Positions 29,700 to 38,017 of a stretch of DNA of 64,000 nucleotides are shown one piece after another. A model generated the notes under the pieces. The model had not been told where the DNA came from. It saw nothing but the letters and a program-made list of their open reading frames with translations, and made no database searches. Source of the DNA: CAWAND01 sp963807065 (lineage in GTDB: Bacteria; Chloroflexota; Anaerolineae; Anaerolineales; E44-bin32). A program made the translations under genes and the position numbers. Each line of letters starts with the position of its first letter. Position 1 is the stretch's first letter. The stretch is taken from the NCBI GenBank assembly GCA_963807065.1, contig CAWDZQ010000004.1, forward strand, positions 62,001 to 126,000, given 5' to 3'.

Positions 29700-29716
29700 A
29701 GTGAGAGATTTCACAA
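29699..29716. promoter_or_regulatory. CRP/FNR-like palindromic operator, copy 5, abutting a start codon
   Basis: TAGTGA-GAGATT-TCACAA: the right half is perfect and the left has one or two mismatches. It ends directly at the ATG of the KimA-like gene and occupies the place where a ribosome site would be. Confidence 0.5.
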
Positions 29717-31765
29717 ATGGGCATCGAAACCATCAAGAGCTATCTGATCGGCAAGCCGTTTCCATCCAGCATGGAGCTCCATGAGCGGCTGGACAAGGTG
29801 CGCGCCCTGGCGGTGTTCGCCTCCGATCCCATTAGCAGCAACGCCTATGCCACCGAAGCGATCATGTCGGTCCTGATCTTGCTGGGGTCGGCCGGGCTGG
29901 CCAATACCCTTCCGTTGGCGCTGGCCGTCGCCGGGCTGGTCCTGTTGGTGATCTTCAGTTACACACAGACGATCATGCACTACCCGATGGGCGGCGGGTC
30001 CTATCGGGTTTCGCGGGATAACTTGGGCGTGCTCCCGTCGCTGGTGGCCGCCGGCTCGCTGATGACGGATTACGTGCTGACGGTGGCCGTCTCCGTCTCG
30101 GCCGGCGTGCGGGCCACCACCTCCGCCTTCCCCGATCTCGACCATCACCGGGTGCTGCTTGCGCTTCTTGCCATCGGCCTGATCACATGGATCAACCTGC
30201 GCGGCGTGCGCGAAAGCGGGACGATCTTCGCCATTCCGACCTACGCTTTCGTCCTCGGCGGCTTGTTGGTGATCGTCATCGGGCTGGTGCGGATGGTCGG
30301 CCTGTTCGGGGCCGCCCCGCTGGCCCCCGGCCCAAACGTGGTCCCGCCGGCCGCATCGCTGGAAGGCTTTGCCTTCACATGGCTCTTGCTGCGAGCGTTC
30401 GCTGGCGGCTGTACGGCCCTGACCGGGATCGAGGCCATCAGCGATGGCGTGCAGGCCTTTAAGCCCCCCGAGTCGAAGAACGCCGCCAAAACGATGATCG
30501 TGATGGGCGTGATGGCAATGTCGCTCTTCATCGGCATCACCTTCCTGGCCACCCATCTCGGCTTGCTTCCAGACCAGGCCGAAAGTGTCCTCTCACAGCT
30601 CGGCCGGCGCGTGGCCGGGACCGGGATCCTGTACTACTGGCTGCAGATATCGACGACCCTGATCCTGGTTCTGGCGGCCAACACCGGCTTCCAGGACTTT
30701 CCACGGCTGGGCTCGTTTCTCGCCCAAGACGGCTTCCTGCCACGCTGGATGCAAAACCGTGGCGATCGCCTGGTTTTCAGCTCAGGCATCCTGGTGCTGG
30801 CCCTGGTCTCGTCTGTGCTTGTTATCCTGTTCCAGGCCAATGAAATTGCCATGCTCCCCCTGTACGCCCTGGGCGTCATGATGAGCTTCAGCCTGTCGCA
30901 GTCGGGCATGTTCCGGCTGATGGGGCGCATCCGTCATTTGAAGCCGGGCGAAACCCTGAAGACCGACATCACCGAAGTGCATTACGAGACCGGAACCTGG
31001 TGGAAGCGGATGGTGAACGGCATCGGCGCGGCAACCACTTCGGTGGTGTTTGTGGTTCTGGCAACGACCAAGTTCCGCGACGGCGCATGGATTGTCATGT
31101 TGACCATTCCGCTGCTGGTCCTCGGCTTCATGGCCATTCAGCGCCACTACCAAAAGGTCGCCGCATCACTCCGCACCCACGACCTGACGACGGATGACCT
31201 GTCAACGGTGGCTGATGTGGCTATCGTACCTATTGCCGACGTCCACCGCGGGACCCTCCGGGCCTTGATGTACGCCAAACGTCTTTCGGGTGACGTTCGA
31301 GCCATATGCGTTACCACCAGTCCCGAGATGCGCGCCCGAATCCTCAAACGATGGGCGCGTTTCCCGGAGATCACGGACACGATCCGCCTGGTGTGCATCG
31401 ACTACGAGTTCCGGGACATCATCCACCCGCTGGTGAAGTACATCGAGCGGGTCAACAACGATGAGTTCCCCGAGCAGCTCACGACGGTAGTCATCCCAGA
31501 GTTCATGGCCGAGAGTTTGTGGGAACAGCTTCTGCACAACCAGACCGCCTGGCGGCTGCGTCACGAACTCAGTCAGCATCGAGATGTCATCCTGATCAAT
31601 GTCCCCTTCCATTTGCAGAGCGTCAAGGATTGGCGCGCCGAGCGCGACCAGGCGAGGGGTATCTCGGCTCCGAACTCGGGGGCTTCCCCTGGCGGCATGC
31701 CTGCGTCGGACGAGCTTCCCCCATCCGAGGCGCCGGTTGAAACGCCCAACGATCAGCGCGAATGA
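29717..31765 (+). CDS. KimA-like potassium/proton symporter (APC superfamily)
   Basis: A 682-residue protein: about 12 membrane helices then a cytoplasmic domain of about 200 residues. The helix 1 region FASDPISSNAYATEAIM and the HYPMGGGSYRVSRDNLG and FTGIEAISDG-like (TALTGIEAISDGVQAF) motifs match the KimA/YdaO group of K+ importers. The cytoplasmic part (VADVAIVPIADVHRGTLRALMYAKRLS) resembles a USP-like regulatory fold. In B. subtilis KimA this module is controlled by c-di-AMP; whether that holds here is unknown. There is no Shine-Dalgarno; the start is flanked by a hairpin and an operator-like palindrome. The C-terminal 30 residues are Pro/Ser-rich and disordered. Confidence 0.85.
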   Translation: MGIETIKSYLIGKPFPSSMELHERLDKVRALAVFASDPISSNAYATEAIMSVLILLGSAGLANTLPLALAVAGLVLLVIFSYTQTIMHYPMGGGSYRVSRDNLGVLPSLVAAGSLMTDYVLTVAVSVSAGVRATTSAFPDLDHHRVLLALLAIGLITWINLRGVRESGTIFAIPTYAFVLGGLLVIVIGLVRMVGLFGAAPLAPGPNVVPPAASLEGFAFTWLLLRAFAGGCTALTGIEAISDGVQAFKPPESKNAAKTMIVMGVMAMSLFIGITFLATHLGLLPDQAESVLSQLGRRVAGTGILYYWLQISTTLILVLAANTGFQDFPRLGSFLAQDGFLPRWMQNRGDRLVFSSGILVLALVSSVLVILFQANEIAMLPLYALGVMMSFSLSQSGMFRLMGRIRHLKPGETLKTDITEVHYETGTWWKRMVNGIGAATTSVVFVVLATTKFRDGAWIVMLTIPLLVLGFMAIQRHYQKVAASLRTHDLTTDDLSTVADVAIVPIADVHRGTLRALMYAKRLSGDVRAICVTTSPEMRARILKRWARFPEITDTIRLVCIDYEFRDIIHPLVKYIERVNNDEFPEQLTTVVIPEFMAESLWEQLLHNQTAWRLRHELSQHRDVILINVPFHLQSVKDWRAERDQARGISAPNSGASPGGMPASDELPPSEAPVETPNDQRE

Positions 31766-31766
31766 C

Positions 31767-31793
31767 AAAACCGCGCCGGTCGGGTCGGCGCGG
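31767..31793 (-). terminator. Intrinsic terminator of the thioredoxin-TPR gene
   Basis: CCGCGCCG-GTCGGGT-CGGCGCGG, an 8-bp stem (31771-31793). On the minus strand it is followed by TTTTGTC, so it serves the leftward gene that ends at 31822. Confidence 0.7.
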
Positions 31794-31821
31794 TCGGGAA
31801 ACTCGGGGTGAACTGCAGGGG

Positions 31822-32658
31822 TCAGAAAAGGACCGATGCCAGCTCGTCGCGGTACTGACGCGTTAAGGGATCCTGATCTCCCATGATGGTGAACAGGGCC
31901 AGCAGCACCTCTTTGGGGAATCCGCCGCGGTAGCGCTTGTCCTGGCGCAGGATGTCCAACAAGCCGTCCATCGCCGCCGGAAAGTTTCCAAGTTTGATCA
32001 ATTCAGCCGCCCGGTGCAGTTGGGCAGCCAAGGGATCCCCTTCGTCATCGGGGGCAACCCCTTCCGCCTCGACCAGAAGCTGCGCCAGCGGCTTGAGTTT
32101 CAGCGCTTCCGGCCACTCCGTTCCGCCGGGGAAACCGCCTACCAGGTCCAGAGCTTGTGCCCCTTTGCCCTGCATCACCAGGGACTTGAGCAGTCCCAGG
32201 GCGGCGGGCGCATTGGTCTCATCCTCGAGGAGAATGTCGCGGAACGACGTCTCCGCCTCCGCCCAATGGCGGGTCCCCAGCAAACTCAATCCCTGAGCCA
32301 CGGCTTGCACGGCGGGGCTGGGCGATAGGTTTTCTACGAACCGGCGCACGGTGCCTTCCGGTTGGGCGCCGACAAACTGCGAGGCCACTTCCCCGTCCCG
32401 AAAGGCCTTGACCGCCGGAATGCCCTGCACGCCATAGCGCACCGCCAGATTCGGGTTCTCGTCGACGTTGACGCGAGCCAACATGAATCGGCCGCCGCCT
32501 TCGATCGCTAGCCGCTCCAGGATCGGGCCCAGCATGCGGCATGGACCGCACCACGTGGCCCAGAAGTCAACTACGACCAGGACGTCATGCGAGCGCATGA
32601 CCACGTCTTGCTCAAACGTTGATTCAGACACGTCCTGAATGTACTCAGAAAGCGCCAT
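31822..32658 (-). CDS. Thioredoxin-TPR co-chaperone (CnoX/YbbN-like)
   Basis: A 278-residue protein with an N-terminal thioredoxin domain and C-terminal TPR-like helices, the architecture of CnoX (YbbN). The redox site is complete, WCGPC in VVDFWATWCGPCRMLGPI, whereas E. coli CnoX has lost one Cys; so this protein may keep oxidoreductase activity. The TPR part has LGTRHWAEAETSFRDIL and LIKLGNFPAAMDGLLDIL and ends in the conserved REYRDELAS-like stretch (RQYRDELASVLF). It is expected to protect client proteins during oxidative stress. It is followed by its own terminator. Confidence 0.9.
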   Translation of the reverse strand: MALSEYIQDVSESTFEQDVVMRSHDVLVVVDFWATWCGPCRMLGPILERLAIEGGGRFMLARVNVDENPNLAVRYGVQGIPAVKAFRDGEVASQFVGAQPEGTVRRFVENLSPSPAVQAVAQGLSLLGTRHWAEAETSFRDILLEDETNAPAALGLLKSLVMQGKGAQALDLVGGFPGGTEWPEALKLKPLAQLLVEAEGVAPDDEGDPLAAQLHRAAELIKLGNFPAAMDGLLDILRQDKRYRGGFPKEVLLALFTIMGDQDPLTRQYRDELASVLF

Positions 32659-32735
32659 GCTCTATCCTTTCAGATCAGCTTGTGTTGCAGGGCTCATTCT
32701 AGGCCCGCCGCGTAAGAAATTCATTGGCATCGGGC

Positions 32736-33155
32736 TTACTCGGGATCTTCCTCGGCACCTGGCTGCTCGACGCTTAGGACTTCACCGTGCATGTCGATCA
32801 CAACACGAAACCCGGACATTCCCAGCCAGGCCCGGGCCCCTTCCGGCAACCCGCTCCCAAGCAGAGCATCGAGCTGCTCATCGATGTTCTCCAACGACGA
32901 TTCAATCATCGCCTTGGTGAAGATGTCCTCCTGACCGAGCATCTTCATCGTACCTTCAGCGATGATCTCTTCATGGCCCTGGATCATGTCGCGCATCTGG
33001 TTGAGGACCTGCCGGTCGACGAATTCGCTGTCGATGTGGCGCATGAATCCGTCGTCATCGATGACGTAGACGGCATCTTCGCCAACGTAGGATACGGGGA
33101 CCGGGCGTTCGAGCGAGTCCGAGACCAAGCCTGCGAAGAGAGCATTCCTGGCCAT
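32736..33155 (-). CDS. Conserved-looking small protein of unknown function
   Basis: A 139-residue acidic cytoplasmic protein, not recognised. It contains EDAVYVIDDDGFMRHIDSEF, a predicted helix VDRQVLNQMRDMIQGHEEII, then SSLENIDEQLDALLGSGLPE, and ends in a strand-rich segment FRVVIDMHGEVLSVEQPG. The ATG at 33155 has an ideal site (GGGAGGTGAAGG). It lies between the L,D-transpeptidase gene and the thioredoxin-TPR gene on the same strand. No signal peptide or Cys; function unknown. Confidence 0.75.
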   Translation of the reverse strand: MARNALFAGLVSDSLERPVPVSYVGEDAVYVIDDDGFMRHIDSEFVDRQVLNQMRDMIQGHEEIIAEGTMKMLGQEDIFTKAMIESSLENIDEQLDALLGSGLPEGARAWLGMSGFRVVIDMHGEVLSVEQPGAEEDPE

Positions 33156-33269
33156 GGTGTCCTTCACCTCCCGGGAGACAGGGAGCCCAACGCGCCAAAT
33201 GACTCCTGGCAACTGCTGCCAAGTATACCCTCATGCGGCTTGGGCCTTTAGAAGGCGGAAGTGGGCCGT

Positions 33270-34313
33270 CTACGTGTGGATGTTGACTTCGGTGCCGTAG
33301 CTGAGCCAGACTTCTTGCTCTTCGGCGGGAACGACAGGCGTCGTCCAGCGATAAAGCCACTTGGCGGCTGCCGGGGTCATATTGACGCAACCATGCGAAC
33401 GAGGCGCGCCGAAGTCATTGTGCCAGTACGTGCCGTGAAAGGACACGCCGTTATCGGTGATGTAGGATACCCAGGGAACCCCGGGAAGATCGTAGCCCGT
33501 CGCCAGATTCCCGGCGGCCATGTGGCGCGATCCCCGCTTCCGGAACGTCATAAAACCGCCTACGGGGGTCCAGAAACTTCCGTCGGCGAACTTTCGGCCC
33601 GAGGAGATCATGGTCGTCATCACCAAATCCGAGCCTTCAAAGCATCGAACCCACTGGTTGGCAAGGTCCACCACAATCCGCTTGGCGCCTGCGGGAACAT
33701 TCGGTGATATGGGAGTCAGTTCTGAAACGGCCACCGGACGGAAGGCCTCCGAGCGCGCGTAGTACCGATAGTCCCACTTGTCATCCAGAATCCGATACCA
33801 CTTGTGTTCCTTGACATCCTGGCTGATCCCGTTGACCCAGAAGGTGGCACCGTAGTAGAAGCGATAGGCTTCGTCGGCTGTCGTCTTCGGTTTCCAATAG
33901 GCGTCAACGTAGGGAACCGTGACTTCCATCAGCATGCCCCGGTAGGGCACTCCATAGGTCGGCTTGTTTGGCTGATCACGCACAGGTTGAATCGACGACG
34001 AGTGGACGAAGCCCAGATCCTTGACCATGTACCAGATGCGGTTGTGCTCCGGGAACTGATCCCCCAGGGCGGCGCCGTTCAAGTCAAGAATGTCATCCCG
34101 CCAGAACGTCCTGACCTTCTGGGCGGAAAACGACGGCCGATTGAAGGCGTCCGCCGTCGGATCGGCCACCCGCCCGAGCTGCCCTGCCGGCAGTTCGAAC
34201 TCGGGCCTCAACCAACGGACCGGTAAAGCCATGGCGATCATGCCCGTCGCCGACAGGCGCAGAAAACCCCGGCGGGAGAGCGCATCGGGCAGCTCGAAGA
34301 CGTCAAATGTCAC
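33270..34313 (-). CDS. Secreted L,D-transpeptidase (YkuD) with Tat-type leader
   Basis: A 347-residue cell-wall enzyme. The N-terminus has a twin-arginine motif, SRRGFLRLSATG, followed by a hydrophobic segment. The C-terminal YkuD domain starts near KRIVVDLANQWVRCFEG and has the catalytic block HGTYWHNDFGAPRSHGCVNM, with the nucleophilic Cys in SHGCVN. Such enzymes make 3-3 cross-links in peptidoglycan. The central region (about 90-210) is an uncharacterised strand-rich domain. Another YkuD protein is encoded 120 bp upstream, and an amidase gene follows that, giving a wall-remodelling cluster. Confidence 0.9.
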   Translation of the reverse strand: MTFDVFELPDALSRRGFLRLSATGMIAMALPVRWLRPEFELPAGQLGRVADPTADAFNRPSFSAQKVRTFWRDDILDLNGAALGDQFPEHNRIWYMVKDLGFVHSSSIQPVRDQPNKPTYGVPYRGMLMEVTVPYVDAYWKPKTTADEAYRFYYGATFWVNGISQDVKEHKWYRILDDKWDYRYYARSEAFRPVAVSELTPISPNVPAGAKRIVVDLANQWVRCFEGSDLVMTTMISSGRKFADGSFWTPVGGFMTFRKRGSRHMAAGNLATGYDLPGVPWVSYITDNGVSFHGTYWHNDFGAPRSHGCVNMTPAAAKWLYRWTTPVVPAEEQEVWLSYGTEVNIHT

Positions 34314-34432
34314 TCATGGACTCCAGCAGAACGGCAAACAAGCGGCAATCTTCACCCCAAAGTCAAGAATGTGCAAGTTCCAGACCACCTTCATTTGTCT
34401 ATGCGCAGTGTGATTGCGGGGCGGAGGCAAAC

Positions 34433-35431
34433 CTAGGGGTGAACGTTTACCAGCGTGCCGACCGACGCCCAGTTGTACAGCCATTGGGCATCGGCAGTGA
34501 CCAGGTTGACGCAGCCGTGGCTCATTGGATGGCCGAAATTGTGGTGCCAGTAGGTACCATGGAGGGCGTAGCCCTTGTAGAAATACATGGTAAAGGGCAC
34601 GCGGGGCAGATAGTAGCCGGGACCAACCATCAAGGTGGCAGTGTACTTGACGTAGATGTGAAATTGTCCGGTGACGGTCGGATGAGCCGGCACCCCGGTG
34701 GAAACAATGAACGTGCGCACCGGGTTGGCGCCCTCGTAGGCCGTGACCTTCTGCTCGCTCAGATCGACGTCGACCCAGCGGCCCTCGTCGGCCAGGGCGC
34801 TTGGATCGGTGACGTAGTCCCACGAGGTCTGGGGCCGGGCAGTGGGGGTGGGGGACGGCGTCGGCGTGTTGGTCGGCGTCGGAGTGGGCGTGAAGGTCGG
34901 CGTGTTGGTCGGCGTCGGCGTGTCGGTGGGGGTCGGAGTGAGGCTGGCCTTGTCCACCGGAGCCGGGCCCAGGTGGCCCTGCTGGGCGTCGGCCGGCAGG
35001 CTCCCCACCCAAAGAATCAGGCCCGCCGCCAAAGCGAGCGGGGCGAGGAGTGCCCTGGCCGAGATCAGCCGGCGGCGGGCCAGCCGTTCGTTGGGCACTA
35101 AATGAAGCTGCAGATCTTCGGGAAGCCTGAGCCGCTTGGCCTCGGCCAGCCGCTCCCGCGGCGGCAGGCGGTGCATCAGCCAGCGTATCGCCTTACGGGC
35201 TACCTGGCTGCGTGGATTGATCTCAAGGGCGCGCGCCGCATAGGCCAGACCCGGCCGCGCCTCAGAAACAGCCGCGAGAGTCAACCAGGCCCGTTCGCTG
35301 TTGGGATCGAGGCGAACGGCCAGGCGCGCCAGCCGGCGCGCTTCGGCCCGCCGGCCCTTGCGCAGGGCGGCCTGGGCGGATGCCAGAGTGCTTCGAAGGT
35401 CCGGTCCGGTGGGCCGGTAGCTGGAAGCCAT
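34433..35431 (-). CDS. Membrane-anchored L,D-transpeptidase with TPR-like N-terminus
   Basis: A 332-residue protein. Residues 1 to about 120 are cytoplasmic helical repeats (SAQAALRKGRRAEARRLARL, YAARALEINPRSQVA), then one membrane helix (LLAPLALAAGLILWVGSL), a Thr/Pro linker of about 35 residues and an extracellular YkuD domain. The catalytic block is HGTYWHHNFGHPMSHGCVNL. Having TPR-like repeats inside the cell and a transpeptidase outside is unusual and could link wall cross-linking to a cytoplasmic partner. The ATG is 6 bp after the amidase stop, so they form an operon. Confidence 0.9.
   Translation of the reverse strand: MASSYRPTGPDLRSTLASAQAALRKGRRAEARRLARLAVRLDPNSERAWLTLAAVSEARPGLAYAARALEINPRSQVARKAIRWLMHRLPPRERLAEAKRLRLPEDLQLHLVPNERLARRRLISARALLAPLALAAGLILWVGSLPADAQQGHLGPAPVDKASLTPTPTDTPTPTNTPTFTPTPTPTNTPTPSPTPTARPQTSWDYVTDPSALADEGRWVDVDLSEQKVTAYEGANPVRTFIVSTGVPAHPTVTGQFHIYVKYTATLMVGPGYYLPRVPFTMYFYKGYALHGTYWHHNFGHPMSHGCVNLVTADAQWLYNWASVGTLVNVHP
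34840..34948 (-). repeat. Low-complexity repeat encoding the Thr/Pro linker
   Basis: Imperfect hexamer-like repeats (GTCGGCGT and variants on the plus strand) encode alternating Thr-Pro units of the transpeptidase linker. Such repeats are prone to length change by slippage. Confidence 0.7.
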
Positions 35432-35437
35432 GTTCGG

Positions 35438-36256
35438 TCAGCCGCCGCTCGGAATGTTGACAGGCTCGTTGTTGACGTAGCAAAGCAAGCCTTCAACGAT
35501 GCCCCTGGCCGTGTCCTCAGGATGTTTGGTGAGGAATTCGCGATCGAGGTAAAGAAAACCGGTCTCGATAATCGCCGCCGGGGTCTGGCTGTTGACTTCG
35601 TAGAATGAATGGTAGGCGGTCATGTCCCGGGTGACGCTGTTGGGATGATAGCGCAGCCCGGTGGCCTGGCCATAGCGGTCTGCCAGGCAAGCCACCAGCC
35701 GCTGGGCACGGTCGGGAACCGCCGTGTCGAGGGCAGCAGTCACCTTGTAGCCCGTGGCGTCGTTGTTGATAGGCTGGCAAGAATCGGCATGGATTGACAC
35801 CAGCGCCACCGCCCGGTAACCCACCAGCCGCTTGTCGAACTCTTCCAACAGGTCAGGCTTAAACCCGGCGGCTTCCAGGCCACGGACGACCAGCTGGGCG
35901 ACCTGCATGTTGATGTCGCGCTCGTTCAGACCATCGGGACAGACTGCGCCCGGATCGGGCAGACCGGTGTCGGGGTTGAGCCCTGAGTGGCCAGCGACAA
36001 TGCCTATCGTCAGGTTTCGGGAGCCCGTAACGCCCCCGATCTCCGCCTGGGGCAGCGCCGTGGGCGCGCCCGTCCGGTCCACTGCCGAAGCCAGCCGCGA
36101 CGCCAGCTCGCCTGGACTCAGGCTGGCGGGCGTCCAGGCGGTGAAAACCGTCGCCAACACGGCGGCCACAACCAGCGTGACGCCCAGGTTCCGCATCACC
36201 TGGCGCGCCGGCGGCGTGCCTGAAAGACGGCTGTCATCGAACTGTGGACCGGTCAT
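35438..36256 (-). CDS. N-acetylmuramoyl-L-alanine amidase (Amidase_3), membrane-anchored
   Basis: A 272-residue zinc amidase. A cytoplasmic tail and one membrane segment (NLGVTLVVAAVLATVFTAW) precede the catalytic domain. Zinc ligands are the His in GIVAGHSG, the Glu in GLNERDINM and the His in LVSIHADS, with the catalytic Glu in AAIIETGFLY. It cleaves the bond between MurNAc and the stem peptide. Start ATG at 36256 lies nine bases behind a TAGCAT hexamer, suggesting a leaderless message. It heads the operon with the membrane-bound L,D-transpeptidase. Confidence 0.9.
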   Translation of the reverse strand: MTGPQFDDSRLSGTPPARQVMRNLGVTLVVAAVLATVFTAWTPASLSPGELASRLASAVDRTGAPTALPQAEIGGVTGSRNLTIGIVAGHSGLNPDTGLPDPGAVCPDGLNERDINMQVAQLVVRGLEAAGFKPDLLEEFDKRLVGYRAVALVSIHADSCQPINNDATGYKVTAALDTAVPDRAQRLVACLADRYGQATGLRYHPNSVTRDMTAYHSFYEVNSQTPAAIIETGFLYLDREFLTKHPEDTARGIVEGLLCYVNNEPVNIPSGG

Positions 36257-36265
36257 CGCCCATTC

Positions 36266-36271
36266 ATGCTA
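36266..36271 (-). promoter_or_regulatory. -10-like box before the amidase start
   Basis: TAGCAT on the minus strand, nine bases from the ATG at 36256; candidate leaderless promoter. Confidence 0.4.
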
Positions 36272-36413
36272 CACTCATGTCGGTTGATTCTCAAGCAGGA
36301 CTTTCGGTTTTGTGCCCTCGATCAGATCAAACGTTCTAACGCCGTTCCCGTGCCTGCAAACGCGGCTCGACATTTCGATTGGCCAACTTTACCACGAGGG
36401 ACAAACTCATCTC

Positions 36414-36920
36414 ATGACCGCTCTCCACACTGCCTACTTCGGCCTGGGGACCAATCTTGGGGACCGCCGGGCCAACCTGCTCGACGCGCGTCGCCGTCTG
36501 AGCCCGAGGGCTACCGTCACGGGCGCGTCCTCCATGTACGAAACCGAGCCCTGGGGCATTGAAGACCAGCCGATGTTCTTGAACCAGGTGCTCGTCGGCC
36601 AGACCGCACTGTCGCCGGAAGCCTTGCTCACCCTGGCCAAGGACATCGAGCGTCAGATGGGCCGCCAGAACACGCTTCGCAACGGGCCACGGCTGATTGA
36701 CATCGACGTCTTGATGGTTGACCAATTGCAGCTCACGGGTGAGCGCCTGACCCTTCCCCACCCCCGCCTGACGGATCGGGCTTTCGTCATGATTCCTCTG
36801 GCCGAACTGGCGCCGGAGGTGCGGATCCCTGGCACCCAAACCACCGCCGCGGAGTGGGCCAAGCGGCTGGAAGGGACATGGGGTGTGAAGCTCTGGACAC
36901 CGGATGAAGACGATGCCTGA
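36414..36920 (+). CDS. folK: 2-amino-4-hydroxy-6-hydroxymethyldihydropteridine pyrophosphokinase
   Basis: A 168-residue HPPK, which transfers pyrophosphate from ATP to the pterin in folate synthesis. Family motifs are YFGLGTNLGDRRANLLDA, SSMYETEPWGIEDQPMFLNQV, RNGPRLIDIDVLM and LTLPHPRLTDRAFVMIPL, with the metal-binding Asp pair in IDID. The ATG at 36414 is chosen over upstream frames because the HPPK fold begins there. The stop overlaps the start region of folP. Confidence 0.93.
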   Translation: MTALHTAYFGLGTNLGDRRANLLDARRRLSPRATVTGASSMYETEPWGIEDQPMFLNQVLVGQTALSPEALLTLAKDIERQMGRQNTLRNGPRLIDIDVLMVDQLQLTGERLTLPHPRLTDRAFVMIPLAELAPEVRIPGTQTTAAEWAKRLEGTWGVKLWTPDEDDA

Positions 36921-37818
36921 CCCGGTCCAGTTGAAGGCGCCGGGCCTCACATTGGGCGACACGCGCCTGGCGTGGGGCAGTCGGACCTACGTCATGGGGA
37001 TCCTCAACCTGACGCCGGACAGCTTTTCGGGAGACGGCTTGCTCGAGGCCCCGGATTACGTACGAGCCGCCGTCGCGCAGGCGGATGGCTTCGTTCAGGC
37101 CGGCGCCGACCTGCTGGACGTCGGGGGTGAGAGCACCCGGCCCGGGGCTCAGACCGTGGACTCCGAGCAGGAAATTGCCCGGGTGGTGCCGGTGATCTCA
37201 GCCCTGGTCGCCCGCCATTCCCAACCCGTCTCGATCGACACTTCCAAGGCCGGCGTCGCCCAGGCAGCTCTGGACGCCGGCGCCAGCTGGGTCAACGATG
37301 TGTGGGGCCTGCGCGCCGACCCGGAGTTGGCGCCCCTGCTCGCCGAACGTCGGGTCCCGGTGATCCTGATGCACAACCGCCTGACCCCCAACAGCGCCGA
37401 ACTGGCCGAACGGCTGGGGGGACGCTACGTGGGCGTCGAGTACGATGACCTGCTGGAAGACATTAAGACCGAGCTGATGCGCAGCGTCGACCTGGCCATC
37501 GACGCCGGCATCGACCCTTCGCGCATCGTGCTCGACCCGGGAATTGGGTTCGGCAAGACCGTCGACCAGAGCCTGGAGCTGTTGGACCGGCTCGAAGAGA
37601 TCCGTGCCCTCGGCTTCCCGGTGCTGATGGGCCCATCCCGCAAATCGTTCATCGGGTTCACCCTCGACCTTCCGCCAGACGATCGCGTCGAGGGCACAGC
37701 GGCCGCCGTGGCCGTGGGCATCATCCGCGGGGCCGATATCATCCGCGTGCACGACGTGGCGCCGATGGTGCGCGTGGCGCGCATGACCGACGCCTTGGTC
37801 CGCCGGCCGAAACCATAA
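36904..37818 (+). CDS. folP: Dihydropteroate synthase
   Basis: A 304-residue TIM-barrel enzyme joining the pterin pyrophosphate to p-aminobenzoate. Signatures are MGILNLTPDSFSGDG, DLLDVGGESTRPGA, VSIDTSKAGVAQAAL, LDPGIGFGKT and GPSRKSFIG, all intact. The start overlaps the folK end by 17 bp; an alternative ATG at 36913 is equally possible. Folate genes are paired here without folB or folE in the window. Confidence 0.95.
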   Translation: MKTMPDPVQLKAPGLTLGDTRLAWGSRTYVMGILNLTPDSFSGDGLLEAPDYVRAAVAQADGFVQAGADLLDVGGESTRPGAQTVDSEQEIARVVPVISALVARHSQPVSIDTSKAGVAQAALDAGASWVNDVWGLRADPELAPLLAERRVPVILMHNRLTPNSAELAERLGGRYVGVEYDDLLEDIKTELMRSVDLAIDAGIDPSRIVLDPGIGFGKTVDQSLELLDRLEEIRALGFPVLMGPSRKSFIGFTLDLPPDDRVEGTAAAVAVGIIRGADIIRVHDVAPMVRVARMTDALVRRPKP

Positions 37819-37845
37819 TCCGGGGGGCGCTGGGTCATGCTCGGC

Positions 37846-37863
37846 TTGTGAAAACCTTCACAA
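37846..37863. promoter_or_regulatory. CRP/FNR-like palindromic operator, copy 6
   Basis: Perfect half-sites TTGTGA-AAACCT-TCACAA, 28 bp after the folP stop and 81 bp before the -35 of the hydroxylase promoter. Confidence 0.7.
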
Positions 37864-37943
37864 TTAGCTCAGCCCTATCCACCCACCCCGACGGATGATC
37901 CGATCGGGGAGAGGGCCGCTAACAAGGCGGCGTGAATTGGGCA

Positions 37944-37972
37944 TTGATACCGTCCCGGTGGGTCTGTATAAT
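37944..37972 (+). promoter_or_regulatory. Promoter of the hydroxylase gene
   Basis: TTGATA (37944-37949), a 17-bp spacer and consensus TATAAT (37967-37972). The expected start near 37979 gives a leader of about 40 nt before the ATG at 38018. Confidence 0.8.
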
Positions 37973-38017
37973 GCGTTCAACTTGGGAGTTGGTTCTTCTC
38001 CCGGATAGGGATATGTT

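Noticed and set aside
29505..29716. A c-di-AMP (ydaO-type) riboswitch before the KimA-like gene
   Set aside because: The space is short and the conserved core is not visible; only a simple hairpin is present.
34840..34948. Tandem repeats as a CRISPR array
   Set aside because: Short imperfect units with no spacers, in frame with a Thr/Pro linker.
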